Below, piece after piece: positions 23,986 through 44,700 of a DNA stretch of 64,000 nt (the stretch's first letter is position 1; every line of letters begins with the position of its first letter). A program made the translations under genes and the position numbers. The notes beneath the pieces were generated by a model. The model was given only the letters and a program-made list of their open reading frames with translations. It made no database searches and was not told where the DNA came from. The stretch comes from Glandiceps talaboti (taxonomy: Eukaryota; Hemichordata; Enteropneusta; Spengelidae). Location of the stretch: the NCBI RefSeq assembly GCF_964340395.1, contig NC_135566.1, forward strand, positions 5,157,501 through 5,221,500, in the 5' to 3' direction.

Positions 23986-24207
23986 ACTGACTTGCTGTAG
24001 ATTAAACCATCCTGATACCACACTCCGTCCTTCAAAGTTACAGAGAGTACAGTAGTGGAAAACTTGATATTGACTTTTACCGTACTCAAAAGTTGAACAT
24101 GAGCTGCCCTGAGACTCTAAAACTGGACATGAACTCTACAATCAAAACACATCAAGTGCATGACATTTTGGTGTGAAGTGAAGAATTCTCACTTGAATAC
24201 TTATTTT

Positions 24208-24322
24208 TGTATGCTTCCCAGGAATTTGAAGAAGTAGAAAATGTACAAGGGCAGTTGTGTTATTATTGTTCCGACCCAAGGGGAATAATTGTACATTGGT
24301 TTGAACACTCATGTAGTGTGGT
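24208..24322 (+). mobile_element. SINE-like dispersed repeat, copy 2 (diverged)
   Basis: Shares TTCCCAGGAATTTGAAGAAG, the GTTCCGACCCAAGGGGAATA region and TTGAACACTCATGTAGTGTG with the copy at 16917-17048, in the same order. It lies in or just after the 3' UTR of the cysteine-rich membrane gene. Confidence 0.55.
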
Positions 24323-24524
24323 AAACCATAGACAATGAAGGAGAAACATACTGTATACGAATATGCATTATTTTGTACACTATCCGTGTACTGCTCAAAG
24401 TGCCAAGAGTGGTGAACTCATTGTTGAATCAAAGGACAGAGAGACTGTTTTCGAAACCACTGTAAAGCATTGCACACAACTACACATTCATTGTACTTAT
24501 AATGTATATATTGGTTGTTAGTAC

Positions 24525-24877
24525 TTAAAGGGGAACGCCACTCCTGAAAATAAAGGCATTTTTGTAATGTATGGATTCTGGAGAGTCATTTCATGATTTT
24601 ACATCACATACAATTACTTGTGATTTCAGAAAAACGTGAAATTGATTTTGTGCCTTTATAGGGTATCTTTGCTGTGGGTCATTGCATCATGGGAGTCAGG
24701 AGAAATAATATATTCATGATTACACAATGAATATTCATGAGAGATGTTGAGATGATGAGAATAAGAACTCGGGAGTCAAGCACAAGTAATTATTGGTGAT
24801 GTAAAATCATTAAATGACTCTCCAGACATAATTTATGAAAATGTGTCTATTTTATCTGGAGTTGTATTCCCTTTTAG
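24525..24877. mobile_element. Palindromic MITE, family B, full copy
   Basis: About 350 bp with inverted ends of nearly 100 bp. The left arm runs TTAAAGGGGAACGCCACTCC ... TCTGGAGAGTCATTTCATGA ... ATTACTTGTG and the right arm repeats it in reverse complement (CACAAGTAATTATTG ... TGACTCTCCAGACATAA ... TTCCCTTTTAGA). A one-armed relative is at 35706-35830. No coding capacity. Confidence 0.9.
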
Positions 24878-25599
24878 ACTTTAAATGGTGAAATTGTTTC
24901 ACAGTGTATATTTTTGAGATTTTGTTTGTTTTATAACATATACAATATCACTGATTTATGGGAGACTAAACAATGTAGAAGGAACCAATCAAATTACGTA
25001 GAATCAATCATTTACATAATTATTTAACACCTTCAAACAACCATGTGACTAGCAACCAGCTGGCTTGGACTTCAACTGGTATTTGACACCCCCCCCCACC
25101 TGACAATTTTTTCCGTCTATGTTAAGTGTGGACGTAATCATCACTGAACTTTCTCATATCTCACTTGTTCAGACACAAGTGATTAATTATAAAGATTGTA
25201 CATCTTTTGAAATACTAATCTGAATTTTTTAGATCAGAAACTATATATTTTGTACTAAAAGGCTGTACTTATGAAAATATGGTATGAATGGTGTAAATAT
25301 TAGAAAGATATCAAAATTTGAGTTAATATTTGTTCAGCATTACAATTTTTTTTTTTATGTTATCGGTGATTTCAAGTTAAAGAAAATTTGGCCATGATAG
25401 ACACTACCATGACAAGATGTTACTCCAAATCAAAATACATTTGTATATGAGATTACTTACATAAACTGCAAATTATAGAACATTACTGAGGTTAATTTAT
25501 TGCTCAACATTGGTGAAAAATATTTATTCCAGGTATTTTTATCACAACATTATTACATATAAAATACATAACATTTTTACAAGCTGTGTATTTTTACTG

Positions 25600-25695
25600 A
25601 ACATCAATAGAAAATTTGCAGTACAAACTGAGCATGCCCAGATGCAAAGGACTGTGGGATTATTTTTAGTTTTTGCAATACCTAATCTGGTATGA
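25600..25695 (+). repeat. Dispersed SINE-like repeat, copy 2
   Basis: Holds CAGATGCAAAGGACTGTGGG, TTATTTTTAG and ACCTAATCTGG, matching the minus strand of 3366-3480. Confidence 0.65.
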
Positions 25696-26256
25696 TTGAT
25701 AGAATAGACCACTGGACTGCTCACATTAACCAAGACTAGATTATTTTGTCACATCAGTGCAGAAAGGTCATTGCTATGCAATTGTATAGGCAGATATGAC
25801 CTTACTGCACTGACACGTGACAATTTGTGGTTTTTGTAACAGCTGATAGGGGATGGTCCATAGAATGGCCCTCCTGCAAAGGTTAGGTAACCAAGCAAGA
25901 CTAGATTATTTGTGGTTATAAACAATGTGTCGGTGACTGATTTATGTTTAGGATGATATTTCCCATAATGCATCATTTAAAATATTTAAGATAGCACAGG
26001 TTTGCAAGTTCTCTTTTAGACAACATGATGGAATGATGGGGATTAGAAGCTTAACAACTTATTCATGTGCTCTATGTGAGGACATACAAAATGAATGACA
26101 GGGTTATGTGGGGTGCAGTAGTTCCGAGTGTGCTAGTGACGACATCTCACTAGTTCCATCTGTTCTACAAAGATTGTGGTGCCAGCACTTATATAAATTA
26201 TGATTAGTTTACCATATGATATGCTACCTGCACTTCATGTGTTTCATAACAATAGA

Positions 26257-26291
26257 ATCAGGGACGTATAAACAGTTTATACGTCCCTGAT
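26257..26291. repeat. Near-perfect palindrome, 17 bp arms
   Basis: ATCAGGGACGTATAAAC and its exact reverse complement are separated by a single A. It could be a cruciform-forming site or the ends of a deleted inverted-repeat element. Confidence 0.85.
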
Positions 26292-26440
26292 AGAATACAC
26301 CAGTTTGATGTGTAAATCATACAGGCGCAGTAGCTTGAACTTCTGCAATTTTTAAAATATGTTTGTTACTGTATGTATGTCATTTTATATCTGAATAATG
26401 GGCACCACCTTGAAATGCTATTAGGATTGGTTCTGTCCAA

Positions 26441-26445
<5 letters not shown>

Positions 26446-26481
<36 letters not shown>

Positions 26482-26562
26482 GCCTTCCTGTCTGTCTGCC
26501 TTCCTGTCTGTCTGTCTGCCTGCTGCCTGTCAGTCAGTCAGTCAGTCAGTCTGTCTATCTGC
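26446..26562. repeat. (TCTG)n / (CAGT)n microsatellite
   Basis: A TCTG run with CCTTCC interruptions, followed by a CAGT run. Confidence 0.95.
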
Positions 26563-28206
26563 CTTTAAGAATAATCATAGTCACCTTGATGTTCATGGTC
26601 AAACATCAAAATGAAGCTCTTTTTAGCTCATCATAGCCACTTCGTAATATTAATCTACCAAAAAATCCCATTGTGGCTGTCTCATTCCTAACATTCAATG
26701 TCATAACCAATCAATTTAGGTCTGTGTATAGCCTATAATTGGACTCCAAGTATTTTTTTAAATGTAATTTATGGTTTGTACTTAAATTTATAATTTTAAA
26801 CTTGAATGGTGCTAAACATGAAGTTCAGCTAGCTTGCAAAAAATTATATATGATTTTGTTTTCATTTAAGGTAATATCAGTGAGTAGTCGACAGGGTTTC
26901 ATATGTAAACATTTACCCGATTGTCTTTTAAATCACCATCACATGTCAAACTTGTGAACACCTTACAATAATAGGTTCTTAGTTTAAAATAAAATTGATA
27001 TTTTTCATGTTCTCATAATCTTGATAGTGAATTTTTGACATTGTGTGTATGGAAACTTTTATGTAAATTATCAGCACGAAGTGTTCAGATATACACACAT
27101 TTTGGTTTTATATACAGACATTTGTATTTTTAGACAATTTCATCAAGATTTCAGCATTCTTGAGCTTCATTGTTTGGGTTTGATAAAGACATTGTAGATA
27201 CATGTAGTACCGGTGGTTTGTTATGTTTAAAAATGTAATATAATATGTGAAGATTTGATGTAACGTGACAAACAGTGTAAAAAATATTGTTTAATCATAT
27301 TGACATGACTATACAATGTACAAGATACCCCATCATTCACTCACTTTGTTGGTTTTCTTGCAGATATTTTGTATGTATAAATAATGTATATTGTAAAGGT
27401 ATACCCAAATGATTAAATCAAACTGATCTTTCTATTAGATTATGGTGGATTTATTTTGTTTATATGTCACACAGTTGTTTGAGTTAATGTCTGTGTTTAC
27501 ATATGCCTGCATTGGGTCTCATGTTACGAAAATCTGTGTCTAGTAACTAGGGATGTACAAACAGCATATCCCATAATTACACAGACCACAGATGACTCAA
27601 CAGAAGCATATCCCGCTATGTTGCTTCATAGCGAACATTCCTTTATAGTCACAGTTCAAAACCCTACTTATAAAACACCTGTATTAGACTCAAACACTCA
27701 AACACTAGAACCCTGTAGCAAGGTTGAATAACCATGTTGAAATGGGCTCTGTTGAAATGTTGAAATGGGCTCTCGGCAAACACATGAAATCCAACTCAAC
27801 TTAGGGATAGAAAAGCGACAAAGTCGAAGTGAGAGGATACTATTTTCCACAGTATTGGAAGTAAAAACGTAACGTGGATCAAACTATAGAGAGATTTCTC
27901 CAAAAAAGTTATAATTCTAATGCCAAATTGGAATGGCATATCACTATAATGGATGTTCTTAAAATATATCTAAATTTGATATCGAGTGAATTCATATCAA
28001 AGCGTCCTCATTTCCCATATTTGTAAACTTATCTCTAAATCGTTGTGTATCTACCAGGACAAATGTTGTTCCTTTCGTTCTCCGTGTATGATATCAGAAG
28101 TACACGTATGTGATGGTATGGTAGATTTAAACATAGAGAGGCGAATGCATGGGTATGAAAATACCATGGTCGTGTGGAATTATATATATATAGGAATTAC
28201 CACCCC

Positions 28207-28212
28207 TATAAA
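28207..28212 (+). promoter_or_regulatory. TATA box of the plus-strand carbonic anhydrase
   Basis: TATAAA lies 74 bp before the start codon, in CCCTATAAATCACG. That spacing allows a transcription start near 28240 and a short leader. A further ATATATATATA run lies about 30 bp upstream. Confidence 0.5.
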
Positions 28213-28285
28213 TCACGTATAAACAATAGAGAGAAACATTTACGAGAATCCATTTACGTTCACACCTGGTAATCTACGTACCAAT

Positions 28286-35570
<7,285 letters not shown>

Positions 35571-35705
35571 ATATATGAACAAAATGGCTTCGAATTGAGA
35601 GTTAATTGATAGATTAACTGCGAAGTCGAGTTATCAAACTATTAGATAGAGTAGATAATGTAAATAGTATTATCACAGAATTCGACAGTAGACATCCGGA
35701 CTACC

Positions 35706-35830
35706 AAGGGGAACACCACTATAGGAAATAGATTCATTTTCATAAACTATATGGGTTCTTGAGAGTCGTTTCATGATTTTATATCACACATACAATTGTT
35801 TACGATTACAGACAAACGTCAAGTTGATTT
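35706..35830 (+). mobile_element. MITE family B, one-armed copy
   Basis: Starts AAGGGGAACACCACTATAGG and shares GAGAGTCGTTTCATGATTTT and ACAATTGTTTACGATT.CAG with the left arm of 24525-24877. It lies within the 3' UTR of the plus-strand carbonic anhydrase, 136 bp after the stop and before the AATAAA at 35886. Confidence 0.8.
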
Positions 35831-35885
35831 GTGCCTTGCTTTACGCCATGCCAATATGTATGTTGTATTGTTTAATGTAATTAGA

Positions 35886-35891
35886 ATAAAA
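35886..35891 (+). terminator. Poly(A) signal AATAAA of carbonic anhydrase 1
   Basis: AATAAA 316 bp after the stop codon, in TTAGAATAAAAGAG; the first good signal downstream. The predicted 3' UTR includes the one-armed MITE at 35706-35830. Confidence 0.6.
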
Positions 35892-36184
35892 GAGTCGAAT
35901 AAGTTTACATGTTGTAGTTTCTGTATTTTTGAGATATCACCATGGAGATAGCTTTAGCAATGGACGGACGGGGCTCTGTCTGCCTCTTCCGATCTCAGCG
36001 CTATATATCTACTGAAACAAATTTAAGGTCATTGTTATGCTCAATAATCGGTCTACAAGGTGCTTCTATACACCTCACTATTTGTCAGTGCCATCAAATA
36101 CAACTGCAATGACAATGTGTTTCCGTCAGCAATTTGTTCTAGTCAGAAATATAAAAGGAGTGGCTTTCGATCCATAAGTGCCGA

Positions 36185-36243
36185 CGCACACGAGAGGAAT
36201 CAGCGGAGCAAAATTTCACTCGTGGCAATTTCTCTCGTGTGCG
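36185..36243. repeat. Hairpin with CGCACACGAGAG stem
   Basis: CGCACACGAGAG at 36185-36196 pairs exactly with CTCTCGTGTGCG at 36232-36243. The surrounding 36060-36400 is relatively GC-rich and holds no exon I can recognise. Confidence 0.6.
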
Positions 36244-36639
36244 GGCAACTTTCAGTGACATTTTGGTCATGTGTGGCCAAGAGTCAAATATCTAGCATGT
36301 CGGTCACTCGTGAAAAATTCCCCATCATGTGCGCCAACCGTAAGCAAATGGCTCACGACCTTCTCTGAAAAACGCATGCGTGGCGATAACGTACAAGTAC
36401 AAAATGATTGTGCCAGTCTAAAATACAGGTAAGTAACTTCTACGTCAATGACGACGGTATTTTCATGATTTTAGAAGACGAATATTTTGGCAATTTTGGC
36501 CCAAATACCTGTAGCTATTGCTTTAGCGGGAATAGTCAACAAGATGCAGGTTATTATTATGCCATGTCACATGTCTCGTTTGGTCGCTGGTTTGGTATAG
36601 TTTCATGACCATGAAGCTATAGTTTCTTCCTTGTCTGTG

Positions 36640-36915
36640 GTTCCATCCAACGTGTTGTTCTTATGAGGGTCGGATGTGATTTAATTAACTATACATTGAT
36701 CCATCTACACGTTTTTCATGAGGGTTGAATTAATTAAACAGTGTCACCCAATTTATATGCTATTCCATCCACATGTTTTTCACGAGGGTTGAATTAATTA
36801 AACACCAAATTTAATCAACTATATGCTGTTCCATCCACATGCTGTTCTTTTGAGGGTTGGATACAATTTAATTAACTAAACCAACTGGTCTTCCAGCTAC
36901 AGTTTGTTCATTTGG
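36640..36915. repeat. Diverged tandem repeat, about 5 units of 55-70 bp
   Basis: Each unit has GTTCCATCCA(C/A), then TGTT or TTTTC, then GAGGGT(T/C)G and TTAATTAA. Units start near 36643, 36697, 36764, 36826 and 36887. It is related to the AT-rich array at 32330-32590. Confidence 0.75.
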
Positions 36916-37011
36916 AAGTCGATTGATTAAAAATGCAGTGTAATGAATTACCTGCTGACCGCAGCCATATGCATTTAATACACCAACTAATTTGTCCTTA
37001 TAAATCAAACC

Positions 37012-37118
<107 letters not shown>

Positions 37119-37297
37119 TATACAAAATTAGTGTAATAAGATATAACTATAGATGTTATTGGTTTATATTATTCTACAATAAAAAATATGCAAGAGGAAA
37201 TGAGGCATGGGAATATGATCAATAAATGTATTCCGGGTAATAATATCATAAATAAAAATTGACAAGGAGACATTGTTCTGATGATTCTGCTATGCAT

Positions 37298-37303
37298 TTT
37301 ATT
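37298..37303 (-). terminator. Poly(A) signal AATAAA of carbonic anhydrase 2 (candidate)
   Basis: Minus-strand AATAAA about 490 bp after the stop codon. The intervening 37440-37735 is rich in degenerate CGATAAT words forming several short inverted repeats. Confidence 0.4.
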
Positions 37304-37439
37304 CTTCATAAACTACAACAGTACACGATGATCAAACTACATCGTATGACAGGTTCATATTACTTAAAGGTTGGAACTTGAAAAAACTAAAGTAGTGTTC
37401 CTTTGATACATGACTAATTTACATTTTTTAAAGTTTTCG

Positions 37440-37735
37440 AAATGTAAACATGACAAAATGGTAACTTGGTTACGTATCAAGCAACGTCGTTTTAATTTTA
37501 TTCGATAATCAAATTATCACAGCTAATTGAAAACCAACTATTAAAGTACAAATCATTTGATTATGCAAGTATCGTAGCATTCGAACATTGGTATTATCAC
37601 ATCGTCCGATAATCTATAATCGAACTATCATATCATCCGATAATCGATAACCAATTCGATAATTGATAATCAAAATATCGCAGCACTGGCTAATCAAATG
37701 ATTGCACTTTGACTATTAAGGATTATGGTAATATA
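37440..37735. repeat. Degenerate CGATAAT-rich inverted repeats
   Basis: TTCGATAATCAAATTATCAC, CCGATAATCTATAATCGA and ATCGATAACCAATTCGATAA overlap as partial palindromes in the presumed 3' UTR of carbonic anhydrase 2. They may be an eroded inverted-repeat element. Confidence 0.5.
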
Positions 37736-37793
37736 AGCTGACTAATAAATATGAATGAAAACGCTTCGTCAGGTGTCAATTCTAATTATATTC

Positions 37794-39858
37794 CTAACAA
37801 GAGTTGGACTTGATGGTACGGCCATTCAATGGATTGAGAGGACGGAAGGTGTTGCCCATGCTGCTGCCCTGTTCGTCCACCAGACTACGGTATTTCTCCA
37901 GCTGCAGGGAGGAAATAAATAGACTTAGTGTATCAGGTTTAACTAATTATACATCCTCCACTATCAATGCACTGTCAGTAATATGGTTCGTACTGTACTC
38001 ATAACGTGGACAGGATGTTTGAAGCTCAGAGAAAGAAAAAATCAAAATTATAAAATTCAGACACTGCAAATGGCTGTCATTATCAACAGCGTGTCATTAT
38101 GATGTCTCGCTATAGGAGTGTTGTAACTCAGACCAGTATATTATATCGTTTGTGAGGCGTTATTCTTCTCTTATATTGTAAGAACAAAATGTGTATATGA
38201 CATCAAGTGATAGATGTGGTATGTAATATAGCATTTAGACTGTAACAGAGAGATGAAAATTTAGTTCTCATATCACTCAAAGGTGTCCTGTTAGCTCGTG
38301 GATGGATGGATGGATGGATGGTAGCTTAAGACTTTGTAAGCGTAAAGCCGGCTGGTGATACAAGGTGGAAAGTCTGCAAACATAATACTGGGGAGAGCAT
38401 GTGTTCGTATCATCATCAACACCCCACCCCTCTTTATAGTGGGCGAAAATACAACAACTCTAAACAAAACTCGCATTTTAGACTTGGAAGATACCATACC
38501 TGGCCATGTGAGAGGTAAATAGGGTTCTTGAAGAGGGTCCAAATGACACCTTCAGCGCATGATGGTGTTGTCAAAGAGCCATCGTAACGGAAATACTCGG
38601 ATCTGTCTTCTGGCATCATTTCCAAGACGTTCAACGCCTCCTCAATTTCAGCCTCCTCCTCTGTGAAGAATAGGATGAAAACATCTCAAACTGTGGAGGA
38701 CGTTTTATTTTTTAAAGAAGAAAATTGTAACTACAGGTATACATTGATGTGTCGAAATGTCGAAGAGGAAGAAATGAAAAAAAACAATGTGAATCACTGA
38801 AATCTGAAACCTTGAGCAAAATTAAAGGGAGATATCAAAAAAATCGCGGAGCTTTACATAAAAGTGTGACACACTATTTACCGGAGGATACGTTTCCGGG
38901 ATGTGTTTGCTATGAATTCGAAGTAGGTAGTATACAGTCGACGTTTAATTATTCTGTGTGTTGTTTGTATTTACTATTTGCATAACCACAACTTACTACT
39001 TGGGAAGAAACTACCCCTCTTAGCATTCCGCCACGTAGATGTCAGAGACCTAGAGTTCATGTGTGTACTGTTTTAAATATTATGTTGGGTGTTAAACTTA
39101 CCTGGAGCTTTAATTGCACCAAAGTGTTTTAATAAACCTTCAAACGCTGCGTTGTCTTTTTCTCCAGCCTAAAAAATAACATGAACAGATGACGTATACT
39201 CACGTGACTACCAATACGTGAATAAATTATAAATAAATTAACAGTATGTATAACTATCATGGAATTCGATTGATTAAAGTGGCCATATGGATGAGAATTT
39301 GGTATTTATTTTGGATTTTTATTTGATAAAAAAGCTTCACCATGTTTTTCTACTGTGAAAAAATAATGCAAAAGAACATATACCAAGTCCATGTTCATTA
39401 CTCAATACATTACAAAAAGATGCACAAAGTGTAAAAAGTTTGTTATTGTACGTACAATAACAAACATTTCACACATTGTTTAATGTTTTGCCGTTTATTG
39501 AGATGTGAACATGGACTTGGTATATGTTATTTCACATTATTTTTTCAAGTAGAAAAACATAGTGAAGCTGTTTTATCAAATAAAAATCCAAAATAAATAC
39601 CAAATTCTCATCCATATGGCCACTTTAAGAGTGCCTTTTAATTATCTGTTTGTACTCGTATAGCATTTACATGAATTCCTGTTTTAATTGTATTGTATAC
39701 TGTTACAGTAACTTTACTTTTGAATCACACTGGAAATACGTCTTCCAACTTTATGTTGTTATCCAAGCACATGGTTTTGGTGTTGTAGGTGATTTTATAT
39801 TGTATTATTAACTGTGCTAAATAAAACAAAGAAGCGTATGCTTATTCCCCTGCCTGCC

Positions 39859-39953
<95 letters not shown>

Positions 39954-41608
39954 AAATAATGAAAACACTGCTTTCAGAATAAGAATGTACAAGACATAAT
40001 TCCAATTTGATATCTGTCAACTGCTATATATTCTTGAAGAATGTCTGTGTATTTTGTCAAAGTCAATCCAAATCAATATCAGGTGCAAACCGTTTGCCCA
40101 TTAGGTAATAGAAAGTCAAAATAATTATAACAGTATGTAGTGTAAATCTGGCTTTTAATTTGACCCTCCTTCTGAAACTCCTCTAACCCTCCTTAAATTT
40201 CTATTCCTCCCGATAGTTATCAATATCGATATACACTGACTGCTGTCTCCCTAGCAGGCTGAAAAAGTGACGACCTAACATTACTACGAGTCAAGGATGT
40301 AAGGTGTCGGTGTTTCGGCTCACGGAAAAACTGAAACAAGGGGACAGGTGTATTTTAATCACACGTGTCACCATACATGTATACTTACATCAATAAAGAA
40401 CCCAAAGACGGCGAGTCCCCCTTTTGCTCCAACAGCCTCCCCTACGCTCCCAAAACGGCTTGTGTCAAAGGTCACGATATGCATCTAATGTGAATATTAA
40501 TAAAGGAGGTTAATATTGAATGTCCTGGGAGCTCACCAGTTTAACTGAATACAGCATCCTATTCCCACCTCTTGTACATCCGTAATATGTTTCAAAATGT
40601 CATGATTATCGATAAATTTGCTGTTATAGGACAGGTACAAAGTGAATGGTGTAAAATAAAACCCCTTTCTATCACCACTTCATTCTAATGACATATATAA
40701 AAATTAACATATGTGTAATGTATATAGTTCATTACACCAGAGTTCTTTAAAATAATTTGGCAATATCTTAGGGAGCCTTCAGTAATTACAAGGAGGGAGA
40801 GCTGAAATTGACAACTTAAACCTGGTATTAAGATAACGTCTGAAAAATAATCACATTGCATAATTTTTGATACGTATGAAAAATGTTGAGGAAATCCTAC
40901 TTAGTCTATGCAATTTATTGGTCTAACAATATCAGATAGTATGCTTGCACAAATATCATTGTAATATTCCCCAATGTTGTATTTCAATCAGCAGGAAAAA
41001 ACTCGTGCCCTAAGAGTACTCTCACGTCCAGTCTTCGACTAAAATTGACTAGGCTCCTTAGGTATATGATGAGTATTTTCATTGGATGAACAACGAAAAT
41101 GATTGGGATAATATCTGAGTATCCACAGGTAAATCTACATAACGATATTTGTTGTAATGGGGCAAATCAAAAGCCCAAGCCATTGATTTTTCTCTTACTT
41201 CAGCAGAATGAGCCCGTCCATTCATGAAATGCTCAGAGCCAAGGGAATCACATCTTCCCCAATGGAAATGAAATTGTTCTGCTCGATAGGTTGCAGGTAA
41301 TCCACCACCGGTCACAGTGTAATCACCATGAAGGAATACTTCAGCTGAAAACAATAAAAACATGTGACATTTTAAAATGTTTGTCATCGTTTGACAATGT
41401 GTCATATCAGATGTCGCTTCTTCAAGGTTAAGGGTGACACATTTATCTTTATATTGTTACAATAGTCGTGAATTTCAACTCAAATGTTCCGAATCACCCA
41501 GGTCATGATATAGGTACATGTATAACTATTAAGCTTTGTTATTTATGAAGCATGTAAAATTTTGCTTTGAAAATATGCGCATTGGTTTTATGAAAAGAAC
41601 TAACACAA

Positions 41609-41701
<93 letters not shown>

Positions 41702-44700
41702 GATGGTTTCTAAATTTAGATCATGGTTTGAATACCCGAGCCTTTGCAGCATAAAGTCCATATTATAACAACGACACAGCCAGAAAAGTATACAAACAAA
41801 ATTTACTAATAGAAAATATTTATTAATAAGGACAAAGTAATAATTTTTTCCAGAATTTGACGCTAAGTTTTCTTTAAAAAAAAAAAACTAACCATAATGT
41901 CCTGTATTTTCTACTGCCATTGAAGCGCCTGCTTGCTCCCCAAATCCATTGAATGAGATTTCACCGATGCACTCTTCTACTTCGAGATCATCACGTACAT
42001 CGATTGGAGATTGGGCTTTACCAAGACATCGTGAATCAACCAAACCCCAATTGTCAGGACCTGCATTTGTGTTTCAAAAAATACCAATACTTACAAAAAT
42101 GGCAACAATATCTGTTATGCAGAATTAATCTAAATATGAGAACAGTCAGTCGATAGTTGAAGTATACACAACAAATATAATCGAGTATTTTAAAGTTAAT
42201 GGTCTAGTAGGGTGTGAAAACTGTCAACGAGTAAGTTATTAGCAATACAAAATATCATTTGAACCATGACAAGATGGTGTTTATCATCTTGGGGAGACAG
42301 TAGTGCGCCATCAACGATACTCTGGAGACTGACATATGCCAGCTTGTGCCATATAGATGTTGTTTACAGTAATGACAACTTACCTATTGCGTGCTTAGCA
42401 TCGTAATGGTAGGTCCATGTAGCTGAAAAGAAAGACAACAACAAAAACAGGAATAAGTGTAAATATATATATACAAATAGGAGTCGGGCCACCAGTATTC
42501 CATCAACTGGGCTATCGTTGCCCATGCAGCCGCAAGGTGCAACCTGTGTCTTACGGAGAGGATGTTTATTATAAGTGCGAACAAATTGGGGCTCCTCAAT
42601 AAACGATCAGAACTGATTTCAAAGTGTCGTCATGAAAACAAATACATTCTATCATTCCACCATGTCACTCCTCAACGCGCATCACATCCGGGTACCAGTT
42701 CTTCTGGGAGTTCGAATTCTATAGATTGCATTCAGTTTTCATCCAGAAACTAAGGGTGTCCAGACATATTTTTTTGAATTTATATTCATTATTTCATAAA
42801 ATATTATGTTATTTTATCCCCAGCTGGTTTACTATTTTTTAAGAAAAACATAAGAAAATGGCAAAAAAGGATAAAAGCCCGTGATAGATTTTTTTATACA
42901 CTGTATGTATGTGTACATTCCAGCTACTTATGAATGGCAAAAACATATGGGGTCACCACGTCCGTTTAAATTCTAGAACTGAAATTGTCACCCCACACCC
43001 CATCTAAATTTTGACATTTTCGACAGAAATATCTATTTTGTTGAATTTTGACAAAAATAAAATGAATTTGTTTATCTTTGCACCTATGTATAATGTACCA
43101 ATTCCCCTTCATAAATAGGCAACAAAAATCATTGTGTGTATGCTAACTTGAAAATGCCAGTAAAAAAATGTGACCCCCAACCCCATCAAAAATTCAACAT
43201 TTTGGAACAAAAATCACAGGAAAATGTACAATATTGGAACACACAGGCACCAAGGGATATATCTATGAGTTCATATGTATGCTAAATGAACTGAACTAAT
43301 CATATATGGAGATTATTTCTTTCTCCAAACACCAAAGTGCTCATAATATTCACAAAAATATAATCCCCCACCCTTCAAAATTTCAACATTTTGGCTAAAA
43401 ATCACATGAAATTGTACAAAATTGGAACACACAGACACCAAGGGATATATCTATCAGTACGTATGTATGATAAATCAACTGAACTATTCATGTGCAGAAT
43501 TTATGTATTTCTCCAAAAGCCAAAGGCGTCATAACATTCAAAATTAAAAGAATTTAGATTTTCATCCTACATTGAAATATATATTGATCTCGCACCTTAT
43601 ATCTCCATTGTTGAAACAGTTAAATGTTGATTTCATATAATGAAATTGGTAGTGTTTATTGTGGAGTGTGGTCACTATGAAAAATAGGAAAGAACTCATC
43701 AAATTCAACTATAAATGATACTATCATTAGCTATTGATCCACTGAACTCGGCATCTGGAGTATATGTACCTCTAGCTCTGCATATTTCGCACTGCACTGC
43801 ACTGTGAAGAACCAAAAGCTACAATGTATGCTACTAGATGTATTTATTGATTTTGGGTACAAAAATACATGTAGAACCCCTCATTGAAACTTTATAGTAA
43901 TGTTACCATGGATACTTCTTTTATGGGGAGACAATGTAAATAGTTTTTATAGTACAACTTGTATAATTTGTTGCAATTTGAACTGTATGCTATAAACACT
44001 CGACTCACGCGAGTCAGTGTGACTACCACTGTACCAGTATAGTTGGAGAGACATAAAAAATAAATCTATTTTTGGTTGAATACATCTGAAAAACAAACTA
44101 TATTCATTAAAATTCGTTGACAGGACGTTATTATACTGATACATGTATAATGTCTGGGGGTTCTATTGGAAATGAATACAGCAGTACCGTAGCCTGCGGG
44201 GGGGGGGGGGGGCAAGGGGGGCAGCCTCGAATAACAGTACAGTCTTGAAAGTCTCCTTCATTTGAAGATAGCAAGTCGCAATTATAATGTCAGCGAGTGA
44301 AACTCAAAAAAAGACGGAAAAAGTCGTTCAACGTGAGGTCGCCTGCTATGCTGCGTGCCGTGAGTTTTAGGAGTTGGGTTAAGAAAATGATTATTTTGTT
44401 GTGTTACTTATTTGAGAAAGCACCATCCATTTTTTTACTTTGAATGTGACATCTTTTCGGCAACTACTTTGAAAGATACGACACTAGGCCAGAAAAAAAT
44501 GAAAAAGCAATATATCTTCATGCGGGCTTCGCATTTTTTTTTCAAAATTAAGGATATTTCAATAGTTCATGTAACACACACATTTGAGTCTATTCCAAAT
44601 TATATAATATCTTATACAGTGGTTACTTGGCTCTGATGATGCATACAAGCATGAATTGAGATTAAATTAAGCTGTTGCATATCCAATGTGCACTAAAACT

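Larger units (their letters stand above)
23986..28205. other. 3' UTR and intergenic stretch, no gene recognised
   Basis: 4.2 kb, AT-rich, between the cysteine-rich membrane gene and the first carbonic anhydrase. It begins with the 3' UTR, whose end is unclear: AATAAA occurs at 24549-24554 (inside a MITE) and 26988-26993. It contains two dispersed repeats, a long palindromic MITE, a short hairpin and a TCTG microsatellite, listed separately. Confidence 0.6.

Noticed and set aside
36060-36368. 102-codon plus-strand frame between the carbonic anhydrases
   Set aside because: No start context or recognisable domain, and it contains a hairpin; likely chance in a GC-richer repeat fragment.
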